Assembly: GCA_035411585.1 (NCBI GenBank)
Contig: DAONTI010000001.1
Span: forward strand, 124,001-188,000
Direction: 5' to 3'
DNA: 64,000 nucleotides
DNA from: MWDV01 sp002070715
GTDB taxonomy: Bacteria > Verrucomicrobiota > Verrucomicrobiia > Limisphaerales > MWDV01
Shown piece after piece: positions 42,365 through 52,652 of this stretch. The notes under the pieces are model-generated. The model was not told where the DNA came from and ran no database searches. It saw only the letters and a list, made by a program, of their open reading frames with translations. How positions within the stretch are numbered: position 1 is the first letter of the stretch; each line of letters begins with the position of its first letter. Both the position numbers and the translations under genes were made by a program.

Positions 42365-43510
42365 ATGAAATCCTTACGTCCCACCTCACGGCTCCGCTTC
42401 TGCTCCCAGCAACTTGCCGGCGGCATCCTGCTTCTTTCCTCAATCTTCCTAGTGGCGCAGGAGGCCGTCCGGACCAATCTGGTCTGGACGGACGTCCGCA
42501 CGCTGGGGCTCGAAGGACAAGGATGGCGCGACACGAAAGCGCCGTTTGACCGCCTGCCCGCGAAGGCGGAAGGCGTGGTCCGCGATGCCGTGTGGAATCT
42601 CAGCCGGCATTCGGCGGGCATGCATCTGCGCTTCGTCACCGATGCGTCCGCGATCCACGCCCGCTGGGCGGTGACGTCCAGCCAACTGGCTATGCCGCAC
42701 ATGGCGGCGACCGGCGTCAGCGGCTTGGATCTCTATGTCAAAACTCCGTCCGGTCAGTGGCGCTGGCTGGCGGTGGGCATTCCGCGGCACCAGACCAATG
42801 AGGTGGCGCTCGTCCGAAACCTGCCGCCCGGCCGCCGCGAATACCTGCTTTACCTGCCGCTCTACAATGGCGCGGCGTTTGTCGAAATCGGCGTGCCCCC
42901 GGACACCACGCTCACTCCCGCCGGTCCATGGGGACCGGGAGAACGCAAACCCATCGTGTTTTACGGCACGTCCATTCAACACGGCGCCTGCGCTTCACGG
43001 CCCGGCATGGTCCATACCGCGATGCTGGGCCGCCGGTTTCATTGGCCGACGATCAACCTGGGGTTTTCCGGCAACGGCAAAATGGAGCCCGAACTCAGCG
43101 CCTTGCTCGCCGAGCTGGACCCCGCGGTTTATGTGCTGGATTGTCTGCCCAACATGACGGCGGAACTGGTCAACACGCGGGTCATTCCGTTCGTGCAAAC
43201 CCTGCGTGCGGCGCATCCGCGTACGCCCATCGTGCTCGTGGAAGACCGGTTTTATGCCGATGGCTTTTTGATCGCTTCCAAACTCGAGCGCAACGAGAGC
43301 AACCACGCGGCGTTGCAGGCGGCGTTTGCCCGCCTGAAAAAAGACGGCGTAAAACAGTTGCATTACATTTCCGCGCGCGACCTGCTGGGTCACGATGGAG
43401 AAGGCACCGTGGATAGTTCGCATCCGAACGATCTCGGGTTTGCGCGGCAGGCGGATGTGTTTGCCAAAGTGTTGGGACCGATCCTCAAAAAAAGTGCCGC
43501 CCAACGTTGA
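42365..43510 (+). CDS. Exported SGNH/GDSL-type esterase with GxDLY domain
   Basis: The protein has 381 residues from the ATG at 42365. A signal segment (LAGGILLLSSIFLVAQE) is followed by an N-terminal beta domain that contains SGLDLYV, the GxDLY signature. The catalytic domain shows YGTSIQHGA (Ser nucleophile), GFSGNGKM (Gly and Asn of the oxyanion hole) and DSSHPNDLGF (Asp-His). The family hydrolyses ester bonds, often acetyl groups on polysaccharides; the true substrate is unknown. It starts 9 bp after lolD, so cotranscription is likely although the functions differ. Confidence 0.85.
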   Translation: MKSLRPTSRLRFCSQQLAGGILLLSSIFLVAQEAVRTNLVWTDVRTLGLEGQGWRDTKAPFDRLPAKAEGVVRDAVWNLSRHSAGMHLRFVTDASAIHARWAVTSSQLAMPHMAATGVSGLDLYVKTPSGQWRWLAVGIPRHQTNEVALVRNLPPGRREYLLYLPLYNGAAFVEIGVPPDTTLTPAGPWGPGERKPIVFYGTSIQHGACASRPGMVHTAMLGRRFHWPTINLGFSGNGKMEPELSALLAELDPAVYVLDCLPNMTAELVNTRVIPFVQTLRAAHPRTPIVLVEDRFYADGFLIASKLERNESNHAALQAAFARLKKDGVKQLHYISARDLLGHDGEGTVDSSHPNDLGFARQADVFAKVLGPILKKSAAQR

Positions 43511-43534
43511 CCCGGGCCGCGACCTGCCGCCCTC

Positions 43535-44215
43535 TCATCCCAGCTCGCGCTTCGCCCGCGCCACCAAGCAGTCAGCCAGGCGGGTCGGTTCGGGCAGGCG
43601 ATAGCGGGTGGCGCACCGCAACACCAGGTTGCGGGCGCCGGCCAAATCGCACCGATGCCCCACGCTGACGTAAACGGGTCGCACCCCAGTCTGGGTGCGC
43701 AATACATCGCCAATGTGTTCGTCATCGTCCCATAGCGGAGCGAAGTCGCCGCGACGGCGTCCGGGTTCATCGTGTTCTCCGCAAAGCCGGCTTTTGGCGC
43801 AGCCAACCGTCGGCAGATCGCAAAGGAGGCCCAGGTGGGCGGCGATGCCGAAACGCCGCGGATGCGCGAGGCCGTGGCCGTCGCACATCAGAACTTCGGG
43901 CACTTGACGCAACTTGCGCAACCCCGTCAACAGCGCCGGCGCTTCCCGAAACGTCAGCAACCCGGGAATGTAAGAAAACCGCAGCCGGGCCCGGGCGGGG
44001 TGTTGCTCCACAACCCGGTCGGTCTGCACATCCCACAGCACCACCGCACTCAGACAATACTGTCCGTCGCGCGTGAACGCGGCATCCAGCCCGGCAATCC
44101 ACCGCGCGTCGTCAGGCAAGGCAGCCATCCGAACGCGGGCCGCCAGCTCCTTTTGCAACGCAATGGCCTGCCGCGGAGATAACGACCAGGAATGCGGAAC
44201 GCGGGGAATGTGCAT
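43535..44215 (-). CDS. nfi: Endonuclease V
   Basis: The protein has 226 residues. It initiates repair of deaminated purines by nicking near deoxyinosine in DNA. Family blocks are complete: the catalytic Asp in AGLDAAF, YIPGLLTFREAPALL with the metal-binding Glu, MCDGHGLAHPRRFGIAAHLG with the second Asp, PTVGCAKSRLCG, and VYVSVGHRCDL near the end. Length is normal. It is cytoplasmic. It lies 27 bp downstream of the HGSNAT-like gene on the same strand and is convergent with the esterase gene. Confidence 0.92.
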   Translation of the reverse strand: MHIPRVPHSWSLSPRQAIALQKELAARVRMAALPDDARWIAGLDAAFTRDGQYCLSAVVLWDVQTDRVVEQHPARARLRFSYIPGLLTFREAPALLTGLRKLRQVPEVLMCDGHGLAHPRRFGIAAHLGLLCDLPTVGCAKSRLCGEHDEPGRRRGDFAPLWDDDEHIGDVLRTQTGVRPVYVSVGHRCDLAGARNLVLRCATRYRLPEPTRLADCLVARAKRELG

Positions 44216-44242
44216 GAGTCGCCGCCGGGCGCGGAACCGCGC

Positions 44243-45499
44243 TTAAAGTTTCAACCGCACCCCCGTGCGGGTGGCGATCCAAGTCAGGAACACAATGAAC
44301 CCGGTCAACCCGACGGCATTCAACGCGCCAAGCCAACCGCTGGCAAACGGCCACAGTATTTTTTGGATGCCGAGCACCCCGCACAAATTACTCACCACCC
44401 CCGGCAGGATGAAGGCCAGCAAGGCATTCTGGCCAACCAACCGCAAGCCCGTGGCCCAACGCCGGATATTCAGCACGTCCATCAACAGATACACGACGAG
44501 AAACCCCAACACGCACCACGCGCCGCTGACCAGCGCATACGCTTCCGTGGCGGCGTTTTTGTTGATCCCGTGTAACGGCCGGAACAGGGTACCGGCCACG
44601 TAGAGCCCGACGGCAAAGAGCAAGAAAAAACGCAGGCGCGCCCGGTGCCCGCCTGCCGCGTCGGGGCCGACAAACGTGCTGCCCACAAGAATGCCCATCA
44701 TCACGTTGGCCGCCGTGGTGCCGAACACCGCGCCCACGTTCACAAAATTTTGCACCGGCCCCAGCCAATCCAGCGCGCCATGCCGGCCGCCCGTGTAGAG
44801 GGCAATCATCAATCCCAAAACCCCCAGCAGAGCCAGGGATTGACCACGAAAGATCAGAAAAGCCGCGCAACTCACCAGATAGGCCCACCCGATCAGGCCG
44901 AGGATTCCCCACCACGAATGTTGCAGCCAGACAATCTCGCCCGCAGCGGTCTTGCCGCGAAACAACAAGAGCAACACGCCCAACCCAATGCCGGCAGCCA
45001 GGCGGAGCCCCAGGTAGAGCTGCTTTTGCACCAGCGTTGCGGCCCGCGGATACGCATTCCAAAGCACGATCACGCACAACATCGCCAAAAGAAACCAGAC
45101 CGACCGGCTCATCCCGGTGGCTTCCGCGGAGAACATTCCCTGATTCACCATGATCACGCCCAGGAACAGCAGCGCGGCGGAACGCGCCAATATGTGTCCT
45201 CCCATTTGAAGCATGGAATCTCCGCGCGCCCGCCGGCGGTGCAGGGCCAACGGAATCGCCACCCCCACAATGAACAGAAATCCGGGAAAGACCAAATCCA
45301 CCACGGTATATCCTTCCTGGTCTGGGGGCACATGATACAGCCATGCGGGCAAATGACGGACGCCCGCCAGATAGTTGACCAACGTCATGGTCACAATCAC
45401 CAGCCCGCGGAAGACGTCGAGTGATTCAAGCCGTGCTGCCATCCCCGCCGCGCGATCACCTGGGGTGCGCGAAGATTCTGATAACAAGCGGTCAAGCAT
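44243..45499 (-). CDS. Heparan-alpha-glucosaminide N-acetyltransferase-like membrane protein
   Basis: The protein has 418 residues from the ATG at 45499; a later start at a second Met (MAARLESLDVFRG) is possible, while the upstream extension to 45604 is not supported. The opening RLESLDVFRGLVIVTMTLVNYLAG and DLVFPGFLFIVGVAIPLAL are typical of the COG4299/DUF5009 family. About ten membrane helices follow. The animal homologue moves acetyl groups across a membrane to glucosamine; bacterial relatives are thought to acetylate sugars in the envelope. That role is inference here. It is the first gene of a two-gene unit with endonuclease V. Confidence 0.82.
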   Translation of the reverse strand: MLDRLLSESSRTPGDRAAGMAARLESLDVFRGLVIVTMTLVNYLAGVRHLPAWLYHVPPDQEGYTVVDLVFPGFLFIVGVAIPLALHRRRARGDSMLQMGGHILARSAALLFLGVIMVNQGMFSAEATGMSRSVWFLLAMLCVIVLWNAYPRAATLVQKQLYLGLRLAAGIGLGVLLLLFRGKTAAGEIVWLQHSWWGILGLIGWAYLVSCAAFLIFRGQSLALLGVLGLMIALYTGGRHGALDWLGPVQNFVNVGAVFGTTAANVMMGILVGSTFVGPDAAGGHRARLRFFLLFAVGLYVAGTLFRPLHGINKNAATEAYALVSGAWCVLGFLVVYLLMDVLNIRRWATGLRLVGQNALLAFILPGVVSNLCGVLGIQKILWPFASGWLGALNAVGLTGFIVFLTWIATRTGVRLKL

Positions 45500-45828
45500 G
45501 ACATTCCCGTGAAGGATGCGGCTGGGCGCCATCCGGCTTTTGCCGGCGCGACCGTGCGGGGGGAACGATCCCAGTCTCCCGGTCGGACCGGAGGTTTTCC
45601 GCAAGTGATCGCCGCCGTGTGGTGTGGTTCATGACGGCGCTGAGCTTGCGTCTGGCAGGCACAACTGACAAGCCTGTTCCGCGGATTAACTGCCCGCCCC
45701 AGACGCGTAAATGGTCGGGCACATTTTAAGATGGGCAGCCGGCGCCTTTTGTTCTATGACTGCTCCGTCACGCCGCCGCATCGAATCGCGGTCGGGTGAG
45801 CCAACAGCAAACAATCGTGGTGAGAAGC
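45500..45828. other. Divergent intergenic region
   Basis: These 329 bases separate the HGSNAT-like gene from the isomerase-like gene. They should contain both promoters, but I see no convincing hexamer pair. A GTG in frame at 45796 could extend the isomerase by 11 residues. No RNA gene is recognised. Confidence 0.4.
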
Positions 45829-47253
45829 ATGCAGAAAACCAGGATCGGACTTTTCGGAATTGGGTTGGACACTTACTGGCCGCAGTTCAAGGGCTTGAAA
45901 ACCCGGCTGGAAGGATACCTCCGCGAAGTCCATCGGCGGCTCAAACGTCCCGGAGTGGAAGTGGTGAATCTGGGGTTGATTGATTCGCCGCCCCAAGCGT
46001 TTGCGGCCGGGCACGCCTTCCGCCGGGCGGACGTGGATGTGATCTTTCTGCACGTAACCACCTACGCGTTGTCGTCCACCGTCCTGCCCGTGGTGCAACG
46101 CGCCAAGGTGCCAGTCATCATTCTGAATCTTTCGCCGGCGGCGGCGATTGATTACGCGGCGTTCAACGCCATGAACGATCGCACGGCCATGACCGGTGAA
46201 TGGCTGGCGCATTGCGCGGCCTGTCCGGTGCCGGAAATTGCCAATGTCTTCAACCGCGCCCGGATTAATTTTCATCAAATCACCGGCCAGCTTCACGACG
46301 ACCCCATCGCCTGGGGCGAGGTGGACGCGTGGATCGAAGCCGCGCGCGTGGCCAATGTCATGTTTCACAACCGCCTGGGGATCATGGGCCATTACTACGG
46401 CGGCATGTTGGACATTTATTCGGACCTGACCCAGCAATGCGCCCACTTTGGCGGTCATATCGAGATCGTGGAGGTGGATGAACTGGCGGCGCTGCGCCGG
46501 GAGGTCACCGCCCGGCAGGTGCAACGACGCGTCACCGAGTTTCACAAGGTCTTCGAGGTGCAGCCGGATTGTCCGCCGGAAGAATTGCAACGCGCGGCCC
46601 GCACTTCAGTGGCCTTGGACCGGTTGGTCCGGGAACATGCGCTCGGGTCCATGGCCTATTACTACATGGGCACGGGCAACGCGGAGAACGAGGATGCCAT
46701 CAGCTCGATCATTCTGGGCAACTCCCTGCTCACCGCGCGCGGGGTGCCGGTCGCCGGCGAGTTCGAGATCAAGAACGCCCAAGCGATGAAGATCATGGAT
46801 GCGTTCGGCGCGGGCGGTTCATTCACGGAATACTACGCCATGGATTGGAACGATGACGTGGTGTTGATGGGCCACGACGGGCCCGGCCACATCGCCATTG
46901 CCGAGGGCAAAACGAAGGTGCGCCCGCTGCGCGTTTATCACGGCAAGGTCGGGCGCGGGCTGTCGGTGGAAATGAGCGTGAAACACGGTCCGGTGACGTT
47001 GCTGGCGGTGGTGCAGACGGTGGACGGCCGGCTGGAACTGCTGGTGGCGGAGGGCGAATCCGTGCCGGGTCCGATCCTGGAAATCGGCAACACCAACAGC
47101 CGCTACCGGTTCCGCATCGGCGCGCGGGCTTTTGTCAATAACTGGAACGTCCACGGTCCGGCGCATCATTGCGCCGTGGGCGTGGGCCACCTCGCGCATA
47201 AAATTGAGAAACTTGGCGCACTGTTAAATATGCAGGTGCGGCGGGTGTGTTGA
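45829..47253 (+). CDS. L-arabinose/L-fucose isomerase-family protein
   Basis: The protein has 474 residues from the ATG at 45829 and is cytoplasmic. The fold and the metal site of L-arabinose isomerase are visible: Glu in GEFEIKNAQAM, Glu in SFTEYYAMDW, His in LMGHDGPGH and His in VHGPAHHC, which correspond to the two Glu and two His manganese ligands. The MGHYYGGMLDIYSDL segment also fits. Overall similarity to AraA is partial, so the natural substrate may be another aldose or ketose. It lies 101 bp upstream of a phosphofructokinase, but a shared pathway is not shown; no kinase or epimerase for arabinose is nearby. Confidence 0.75.
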   Translation: MQKTRIGLFGIGLDTYWPQFKGLKTRLEGYLREVHRRLKRPGVEVVNLGLIDSPPQAFAAGHAFRRADVDVIFLHVTTYALSSTVLPVVQRAKVPVIILNLSPAAAIDYAAFNAMNDRTAMTGEWLAHCAACPVPEIANVFNRARINFHQITGQLHDDPIAWGEVDAWIEAARVANVMFHNRLGIMGHYYGGMLDIYSDLTQQCAHFGGHIEIVEVDELAALRREVTARQVQRRVTEFHKVFEVQPDCPPEELQRAARTSVALDRLVREHALGSMAYYYMGTGNAENEDAISSIILGNSLLTARGVPVAGEFEIKNAQAMKIMDAFGAGGSFTEYYAMDWNDDVVLMGHDGPGHIAIAEGKTKVRPLRVYHGKVGRGLSVEMSVKHGPVTLLAVVQTVDGRLELLVAEGESVPGPILEIGNTNSRYRFRIGARAFVNNWNVHGPAHHCAVGVGHLAHKIEKLGALLNMQVRRVC

Positions 47254-47354
47254 TGTCGCCGCCGCTCCATTCATTCATTGTCCCGGTCATTTGTAAACGC
47301 AACATCCGTTGATCAGACAAAACGCATCTCATAGCCCCAACCGCCGCATCACTC

Positions 47355-48674
47355 ATGGCTCCTGTGATCACCCCCGACAGCACCCGCATTGAAACCCTGG
47401 GTCTGGCCACCCGGCCTTCGCCTCTGCCACTGGATGTCGCCCCCGGCACCGGCCAGGCACGGTTCGTGGCCGAAGCCGCGCGCGTCCGGTATCAAGCCGA
47501 ATTGCATACCGGCGCCGATTTGCCGGACGACGTCTTTTTTGAAAAGGCCGGGCCGCGCGAGAAATTGTTTTTCGATCCCCGGAAAACGCGCGCGGCCATT
47601 GTCACCTGCGGCGGGCTGTGTCCCGGATTGAACAACGTCATCCGGTCCGCGTTCCTGGAATTGCATCACAATTACGGCGTGCCGGAAATCTGGGGCATCC
47701 GGTACGGCTATGCGGGACTGAATCCGGCCGTGGGCGAGCCGCCGCTGCGGTTGACGGGCCAATTGGTGGACAATATCCACGAGGAAGGCGGCACCATTCT
47801 CGGCACCTCGCGCGGCCCGCAACCCACCGAAGTCATGGTGGATTTTCTGGCGGAACACGACATCAACATCCTGCTCTGTGTGGGCGGCGACGGCACGTTG
47901 CGCGGCGCCGGCGATATCGCCCGTGAGGCGCAACGCCGCAAACTACCGGTGGCGGTGGTGGGTGTTCCCAAGACCATTGACAACGATGTGAAATACATCG
48001 CCCGGACCTTCGGTTTAAGCACGGCCACCGAAAAAGCGCGCGAAGTGCTCGACTGCGCCCACAACGAGGCGCGCAGTGTCTTCAACGGCGTCGGCCTGGT
48101 GAAAGTCATGGGGCGCGACGCCGGCTTCATCGCGGCGTTCGCCACCCTGGCCAGCCAGGAGGTGAATTTCACGTTAATTCCGGAAGTGCCGCTGCGGTTG
48201 GAAGGCGACCACGGATTTCTGGAAGTCTTGCGGCGTCGGATCGCGACGCGTCATCACGCCGTCGTGGTGGTGGCGGAAGGCGTGGGACAAGATCTGCTGG
48301 CCGGCGACACCCAACTCCGGGATGCCTCGGGCAACCAACGGCTCGCTGATATCGGTCCGTTCTTGAAAGCACAAATCGCCGCGCATTGCCGGCAGGCGCA
48401 AACGCCCGTCGAAATCAAGTATTTCGATCCGAGCTACATCGTGCGCAGCGTGCCCGCAAACACGAGCGACGCCCTGCTCTGCGACCAACTGGCGCGCAAC
48501 GCGGTTCATGCGGCCATGGCCGGTAAGACGAACTTGGTGGCCGGCCTGTGGAACGAGCATCTGACGCACGTGCCGATTCCCCTGGCGGTGCAGGCGAAGA
48601 AACAAGTGGACCCCACGAGCGCCCTCTGGAAAAGCGTGCTCGCCGCCACGGGTCAACCCAGCACTTGGCAGTAG
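47355..48674 (+). CDS. ATP-dependent 6-phosphofructokinase (group II type)
   Basis: The protein has 439 residues and is cytoplasmic. It phosphorylates fructose 6-phosphate in glycolysis. The nucleotide site has VTCGGLCPGLNNVI and GGDGTLRGA; the Gly after GGD marks ATP use rather than pyrophosphate (which has GGDD). The substrate site PKTIDNDV carries a Lys at the second selectivity position, as in plant and trypanosome ATP enzymes. MGRDAGFIAA and the EG of VVVVAEGVGQD are also present. The N-terminal 75 residues are an extension typical of this longer group. It is convergent with dnaE. Confidence 0.9.
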   Translation: MAPVITPDSTRIETLGLATRPSPLPLDVAPGTGQARFVAEAARVRYQAELHTGADLPDDVFFEKAGPREKLFFDPRKTRAAIVTCGGLCPGLNNVIRSAFLELHHNYGVPEIWGIRYGYAGLNPAVGEPPLRLTGQLVDNIHEEGGTILGTSRGPQPTEVMVDFLAEHDINILLCVGGDGTLRGAGDIAREAQRRKLPVAVVGVPKTIDNDVKYIARTFGLSTATEKAREVLDCAHNEARSVFNGVGLVKVMGRDAGFIAAFATLASQEVNFTLIPEVPLRLEGDHGFLEVLRRRIATRHHAVVVVAEGVGQDLLAGDTQLRDASGNQRLADIGPFLKAQIAAHCRQAQTPVEIKYFDPSYIVRSVPANTSDALLCDQLARNAVHAAMAGKTNLVAGLWNEHLTHVPIPLAVQAKKQVDPTSALWKSVLAATGQPSTWQ

Positions 48675-48744
48675 CGCGTTTTCTCCAGCGTCACGCCGCG
48701 CCCGCTGGGAATGTTTCCCGCCAACGCTGGCGACAGCGAACGGC

Positions 48745-51700
48745 TTATTTCCCGCCGTTATTCGATCCGTTGCGGCGGCCCCAGCGGGGCTGGCGTTCCG
48801 GGAGGCTGGTGTCCACTTTCACGTAATACGTGCCCTCGCCGAAGAGTTCATCAGCCGCGCATTGCAACGCCACCGACGGCGTAACCGCAAAATGAGTGTG
48901 TGCCTCCACAAACACGGTATCGCCCCGGGGTCGCGTGAAGCACAGGTAAAGCGGGCACTTGCCGCGGTGCGCCGTGATCAATTGCTGGAGGGTTTCCAGT
49001 TTCGCCGCGGTAAGATGCGCGGTGTGCAGGCGCAAATGCACCTGCTTGGTGTAGCGTTTGGGCGCGTCCTCCAGCGGAAAGATTTCTTGGGGGAATAGCT
49101 TGGGTCGCTCCTCGCTATTGTTGATTTCGCCAACGACCATCACCGCCCGGTTCGGAACGAGCAGTTCGCGGAACTTATCGTAATTCTCGTTGAGGCACAG
49201 TATCTGCACCGAACCTTCCAGGTCCTCCAGCGTGGCGATCAGGTAGGGTTGGTTGTTTTTCTTCCCGATGCCGGTCTGCACGGCGGCAACCAGCCCTCCC
49301 AACCGGGTGATCGCGCGATGCGACAATTCCCCCAGCATGGCGGTGTTGGTCAGCGCGTATTTTTCCAAGATCGGCATGTACGGCATCAACGGATGGCCGG
49401 TCACGTAAAATCCCAGCAATTCTTTTTCATGCGCCAGCAATTCGTGCGCCGGCCATTCCGGCAGGACCAAATTCGTTTCCGCCGGCGCGGGAGCGGCGTC
49501 GCCCAGCATGTCAAAAAGCGAACTCTGCCCACGCTCCCGGTCCAGGTGAATGCCGGCGGCCCGGGTCAGGGCCATTTCCACCTGGGCCAGCAACGTGGCC
49601 CGGGTCTGGCCAAAACCATCGCACGCTCCGGACTTGATGAGCGCCTCCAGCATCTTGCGATTGACGGTACGGGTGTCCACCCGTTCGCACAATTCGAACA
49701 ACGTCTTGAACGGCCCGCCTTCGTCCCGCGCCCGCAACAGCCCCTGCACGGCAGCCTCCCCCACCCCTTTAATGGCGGCCAAACCAAACCGGATGGCCCC
49801 GCGCGACGGCCCGCACGCGCCGGCGGCGGCATCGCGTTCCGAGCCGGCGCCCGGGGCAGGGGCAAAGAACACCTGACTTTCGTTGACATCGGGGGGCAGC
49901 ACCTCAATGCCCATCCGGCGGGCCTCGGCAACGTATTGGGCCAGTTTCGCAATGTCCGCCCGGTCGTTGGTCATCATGGCGGACAGGAACTCGACCGGAT
50001 AATTGGCCTTCAGGTAGGCGGTCTGATACGCAACTACCGCGTAGGCCGCGGCGTGGGATTTGTTAAAGCCGTAGCCCGCGAATTTTTCGAGCAGATCGAA
50101 AATCTCATTCGCCTTGGTCGCCGGAATGTTGTTCTTCCGCTTGCAACCTTTGACAAACGTATCGCGCTGCTTGCGCATTTCCTCGACGTTTTTCTTGCCC
50201 ATGGCGCGGCGCAAAAGATCCGCGCCGCCCAGCGTGTAGCCGGCCAGTACCTGCGCGGCCTGCATGACCTGCTCCTGATAAATCAAAACGCCGTAGGTTT
50301 CTTGGGCGATGGGTTCCAGCAGCGGATGCGCGTATTCGATCGCCAGTTCGCCATGACGTCGCTTGAGGAAGTCATCAATCAACTCCATCGGCCCGGGCCG
50401 GTAGAGCGCGATGAGCGCCGTGATGTGCTCCAGCGAGTTGATCTGGAACTTCCGGCACACATCACGCATGCCGCCCGATTCCAACTGAAACACCCCCAGC
50501 GTGTTCGCCTTGTTTAACAGGTCGTAGGTGGGCGCGTCGTCCAACGGCAGATTATCAATCGGAACGGCAATTCCCCGGGTCTGTTGCACCATTTCGCAGG
50601 CGTTGCGGATGATGGTCAGGGTTTTTAACCCGAGGAAATCCATTTTCAATAGGCCCAATTCGCCGACCGGCCCCATGGCGTATTGGGTGACCAATGCGCC
50701 GTTTTCGTCGGTCTTGAGCGGCAGCAAATTCACCAGCGGCTCAGGGCCGATCACCACGCCGGCGGCGTGCACGGAGGCGTTGCGGGCCAGATTCTCCAGC
50801 ACCATCGCGGCGTCAATCAGCTCGCGCGTGACCTCCTCCGTCTCATAGGCCTGCTTCAACTCCGGCGATTGCTTGAGCGCCTTCTCCAGCGTCATCTTGA
50901 GGTCGGGCGGGATCATCTTCGCCAGACGATCGCACTCGCCGTAACTCAACCCCATGACCCGGCCCACGTCGCGCACCACGCTTTTGGGTCCCAGCGTGCC
51001 GAAGGTGATGATTTGCGCGACGCAATCCTGCCCGTATTTCTCGCGGACATAGGTGATCACGTCAGCGCGGCGGTCGTCGGCGAAATCAATGTCAATATCC
51101 GGGGGATTGACCCGTTCGGGATTTAGAAAACGTTCAAAGAGCAGGCCGTAGCGAATCGGGTCCACGTTCGAGATGCCGAGCAGATACGTCACCAGTGATC
51201 CGGCGGCCGACCCCCGGGCCCCGCAGGAGATGCCATGTGCGTGCCCGAAACGCACAAAATCACCGACGATCAGGAAGTAGCTGACGAATCCCGTTTTCTC
51301 GATGACGGCCATCTCCGTTTGCAGCCGCTCGATGACTACTTGGACGGCGGCAGTCACAGCGGGGTTAGCCAAGTCGGCTCCGGATTCGCCTGATAAGGAT
51401 GCATCGGGCTGAGCGGTTGCGTCGAAGGTCGGCAAACGGGTCGGGTCCTGGATGCCTTCCACGATGAATTCCTTGCCTTCGGCGCGCGCCTGAATGGTGT
51501 AACGCCGCGCCAATCCTTCGACGAGCCATTGGCGCAGATACCCTTCCCGGGTGAAATGCGCCGGCGGGTGAAAGACCGGGTAGTGCAGTTTACCGAACGT
51601 GATTTCCAAGTTACACTTTTCCGCCACCTCCAGCGTGTTCGCCACCGCCTCCGGCACTTCCGCAAAGCGCGCCTTCATCTCCTCGGCCGAGCGCAGATAA

Positions 51701-52440
51701 AACTGTTCGCGCGCGTACCGTAGCCGTTTGGTGTCGCTGAGCAGGCTTTGGGTGCCGATGCAGATCAGGCAATCGTGCGCGTGCCAATGTTCCCGTTCCA
51801 CGTAGTGGACATCATTGGTGGCCACCAGTTTCAAGCCGAATTCTTTGGCCCAGGGAATCAAATGCCGGTTCACTTGGGCTTGCTCCGGAATCCCGTGGTT
51901 CTGGAGTTCCAGATAAAAATTTTCCGCCCCCAGCGTTTGCTTGAACCAATCCACCGTCTCGCGGGCCTTGGCCAACTGGTCTTTGAGGATCCACTCAGGA
52001 ATTTCACCCGCCAAACAACCCGAGAGCGCGATCAATCCCTCCCGGTGCGCGGCGAGCAGTTCCTTGTCAATGCGCGGCTTGTAATAGTAACCCTCCAAGT
52101 GCGCCGCCGTGGTGAGTTGGATGAGGTTTTTGTAGCCGACCTCGTCCTTGGCCAGCAGCACGAGATGATGATACACGTCCCGCCCGCCGCCGCTGGTTTT
52201 CTTGTCAAACCGGCTGCCGGGCGCGACATACACCTCGCAGCCGATGATGGGTTTGATGCCTTTCTCCAAGGCGGCCCGATAAAAATCAATGGCGCCAAAC
52301 ATCGCCCCGTGGTCGGTGATGGCGAGCGCGGGAAATTGCAGAGCCCGGGCTTTCTCCACCAACCGGTCCAGCCGGCAGGCGCCGTCGAGCAAGGAATACT
52401 CGGTGTGCAAATGGAGATGGACGAAATCCGCGTGCGACAT
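48745..52440 (-). CDS. dnaE: DNA polymerase III subunit alpha
   Basis: The protein has 1231 residues, normal for DnaE1. It is the catalytic subunit of the chromosomal replicase. The N-terminal PHP domain starts FVHLHLHTEYSLLDGA and has AITDHGAMFGAI. The polymerase core has the Gly-rich SCGARGSAAGSLVTYLLGI motif and the catalytic PPDIDIDFADDRR acidic cluster. AGYGFNKSHAAAYAVVAYQTAY is the conserved active-site helix block. The C-terminal part includes helix-hairpin-helix (FGLAAIKGVGEAAV) and OB-fold regions (ITRLGGLVAAVQTG). It is a core housekeeping gene, which supports a chromosomal location. Confidence 0.97.
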   Translation of the reverse strand: MSHADFVHLHLHTEYSLLDGACRLDRLVEKARALQFPALAITDHGAMFGAIDFYRAALEKGIKPIIGCEVYVAPGSRFDKKTSGGGRDVYHHLVLLAKDEVGYKNLIQLTTAAHLEGYYYKPRIDKELLAAHREGLIALSGCLAGEIPEWILKDQLAKARETVDWFKQTLGAENFYLELQNHGIPEQAQVNRHLIPWAKEFGLKLVATNDVHYVEREHWHAHDCLICIGTQSLLSDTKRLRYAREQFYLRSAEEMKARFAEVPEAVANTLEVAEKCNLEITFGKLHYPVFHPPAHFTREGYLRQWLVEGLARRYTIQARAEGKEFIVEGIQDPTRLPTFDATAQPDASLSGESGADLANPAVTAAVQVVIERLQTEMAVIEKTGFVSYFLIVGDFVRFGHAHGISCGARGSAAGSLVTYLLGISNVDPIRYGLLFERFLNPERVNPPDIDIDFADDRRADVITYVREKYGQDCVAQIITFGTLGPKSVVRDVGRVMGLSYGECDRLAKMIPPDLKMTLEKALKQSPELKQAYETEEVTRELIDAAMVLENLARNASVHAAGVVIGPEPLVNLLPLKTDENGALVTQYAMGPVGELGLLKMDFLGLKTLTIIRNACEMVQQTRGIAVPIDNLPLDDAPTYDLLNKANTLGVFQLESGGMRDVCRKFQINSLEHITALIALYRPGPMELIDDFLKRRHGELAIEYAHPLLEPIAQETYGVLIYQEQVMQAAQVLAGYTLGGADLLRRAMGKKNVEEMRKQRDTFVKGCKRKNNIPATKANEIFDLLEKFAGYGFNKSHAAAYAVVAYQTAYLKANYPVEFLSAMMTNDRADIAKLAQYVAEARRMGIEVLPPDVNESQVFFAPAPGAGSERDAAAGACGPSRGAIRFGLAAIKGVGEAAVQGLLRARDEGGPFKTLFELCERVDTRTVNRKMLEALIKSGACDGFGQTRATLLAQVEMALTRAAGIHLDRERGQSSLFDMLGDAAPAPAETNLVLPEWPAHELLAHEKELLGFYVTGHPLMPYMPILEKYALTNTAMLGELSHRAITRLGGLVAAVQTGIGKKNNQPYLIATLEDLEGSVQILCLNENYDKFRELLVPNRAVMVVGEINNSEERPKLFPQEIFPLEDAPKRYTKQVHLRLHTAHLTAAKLETLQQLITAHRGKCPLYLCFTRPRGDTVFVEAHTHFAVTPSVALQCAADELFGEGTYYVKVDTSLPERQPRWGRRNGSNNGGK

Positions 52441-52652
52441 GCCTTACCTTACCGTCCCGCGACGCCGTCAGGCAAGGTTGGGCCCGGCGAAAAACGGCTT
52501 GAAGGACTGGCCTGACGTATTGGCCACGGTTTCCACTCCCTAACCGGATGAAAGGTGCGTTGGCTGCGGGCGGGTGAGGCAAACCGGGTGGAACGTCGCC
52601 ATCCGGACGCCCGCTCAGACAATTTCACCGTCGCCGCCGCCTATTCTCGCGA

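Noticed and set aside
49249..50517. Open frame of 422 codons on the plus strand inside dnaE
   Set aside because: Lies wholly opposite the conserved polymerase and has no recognisable domain.
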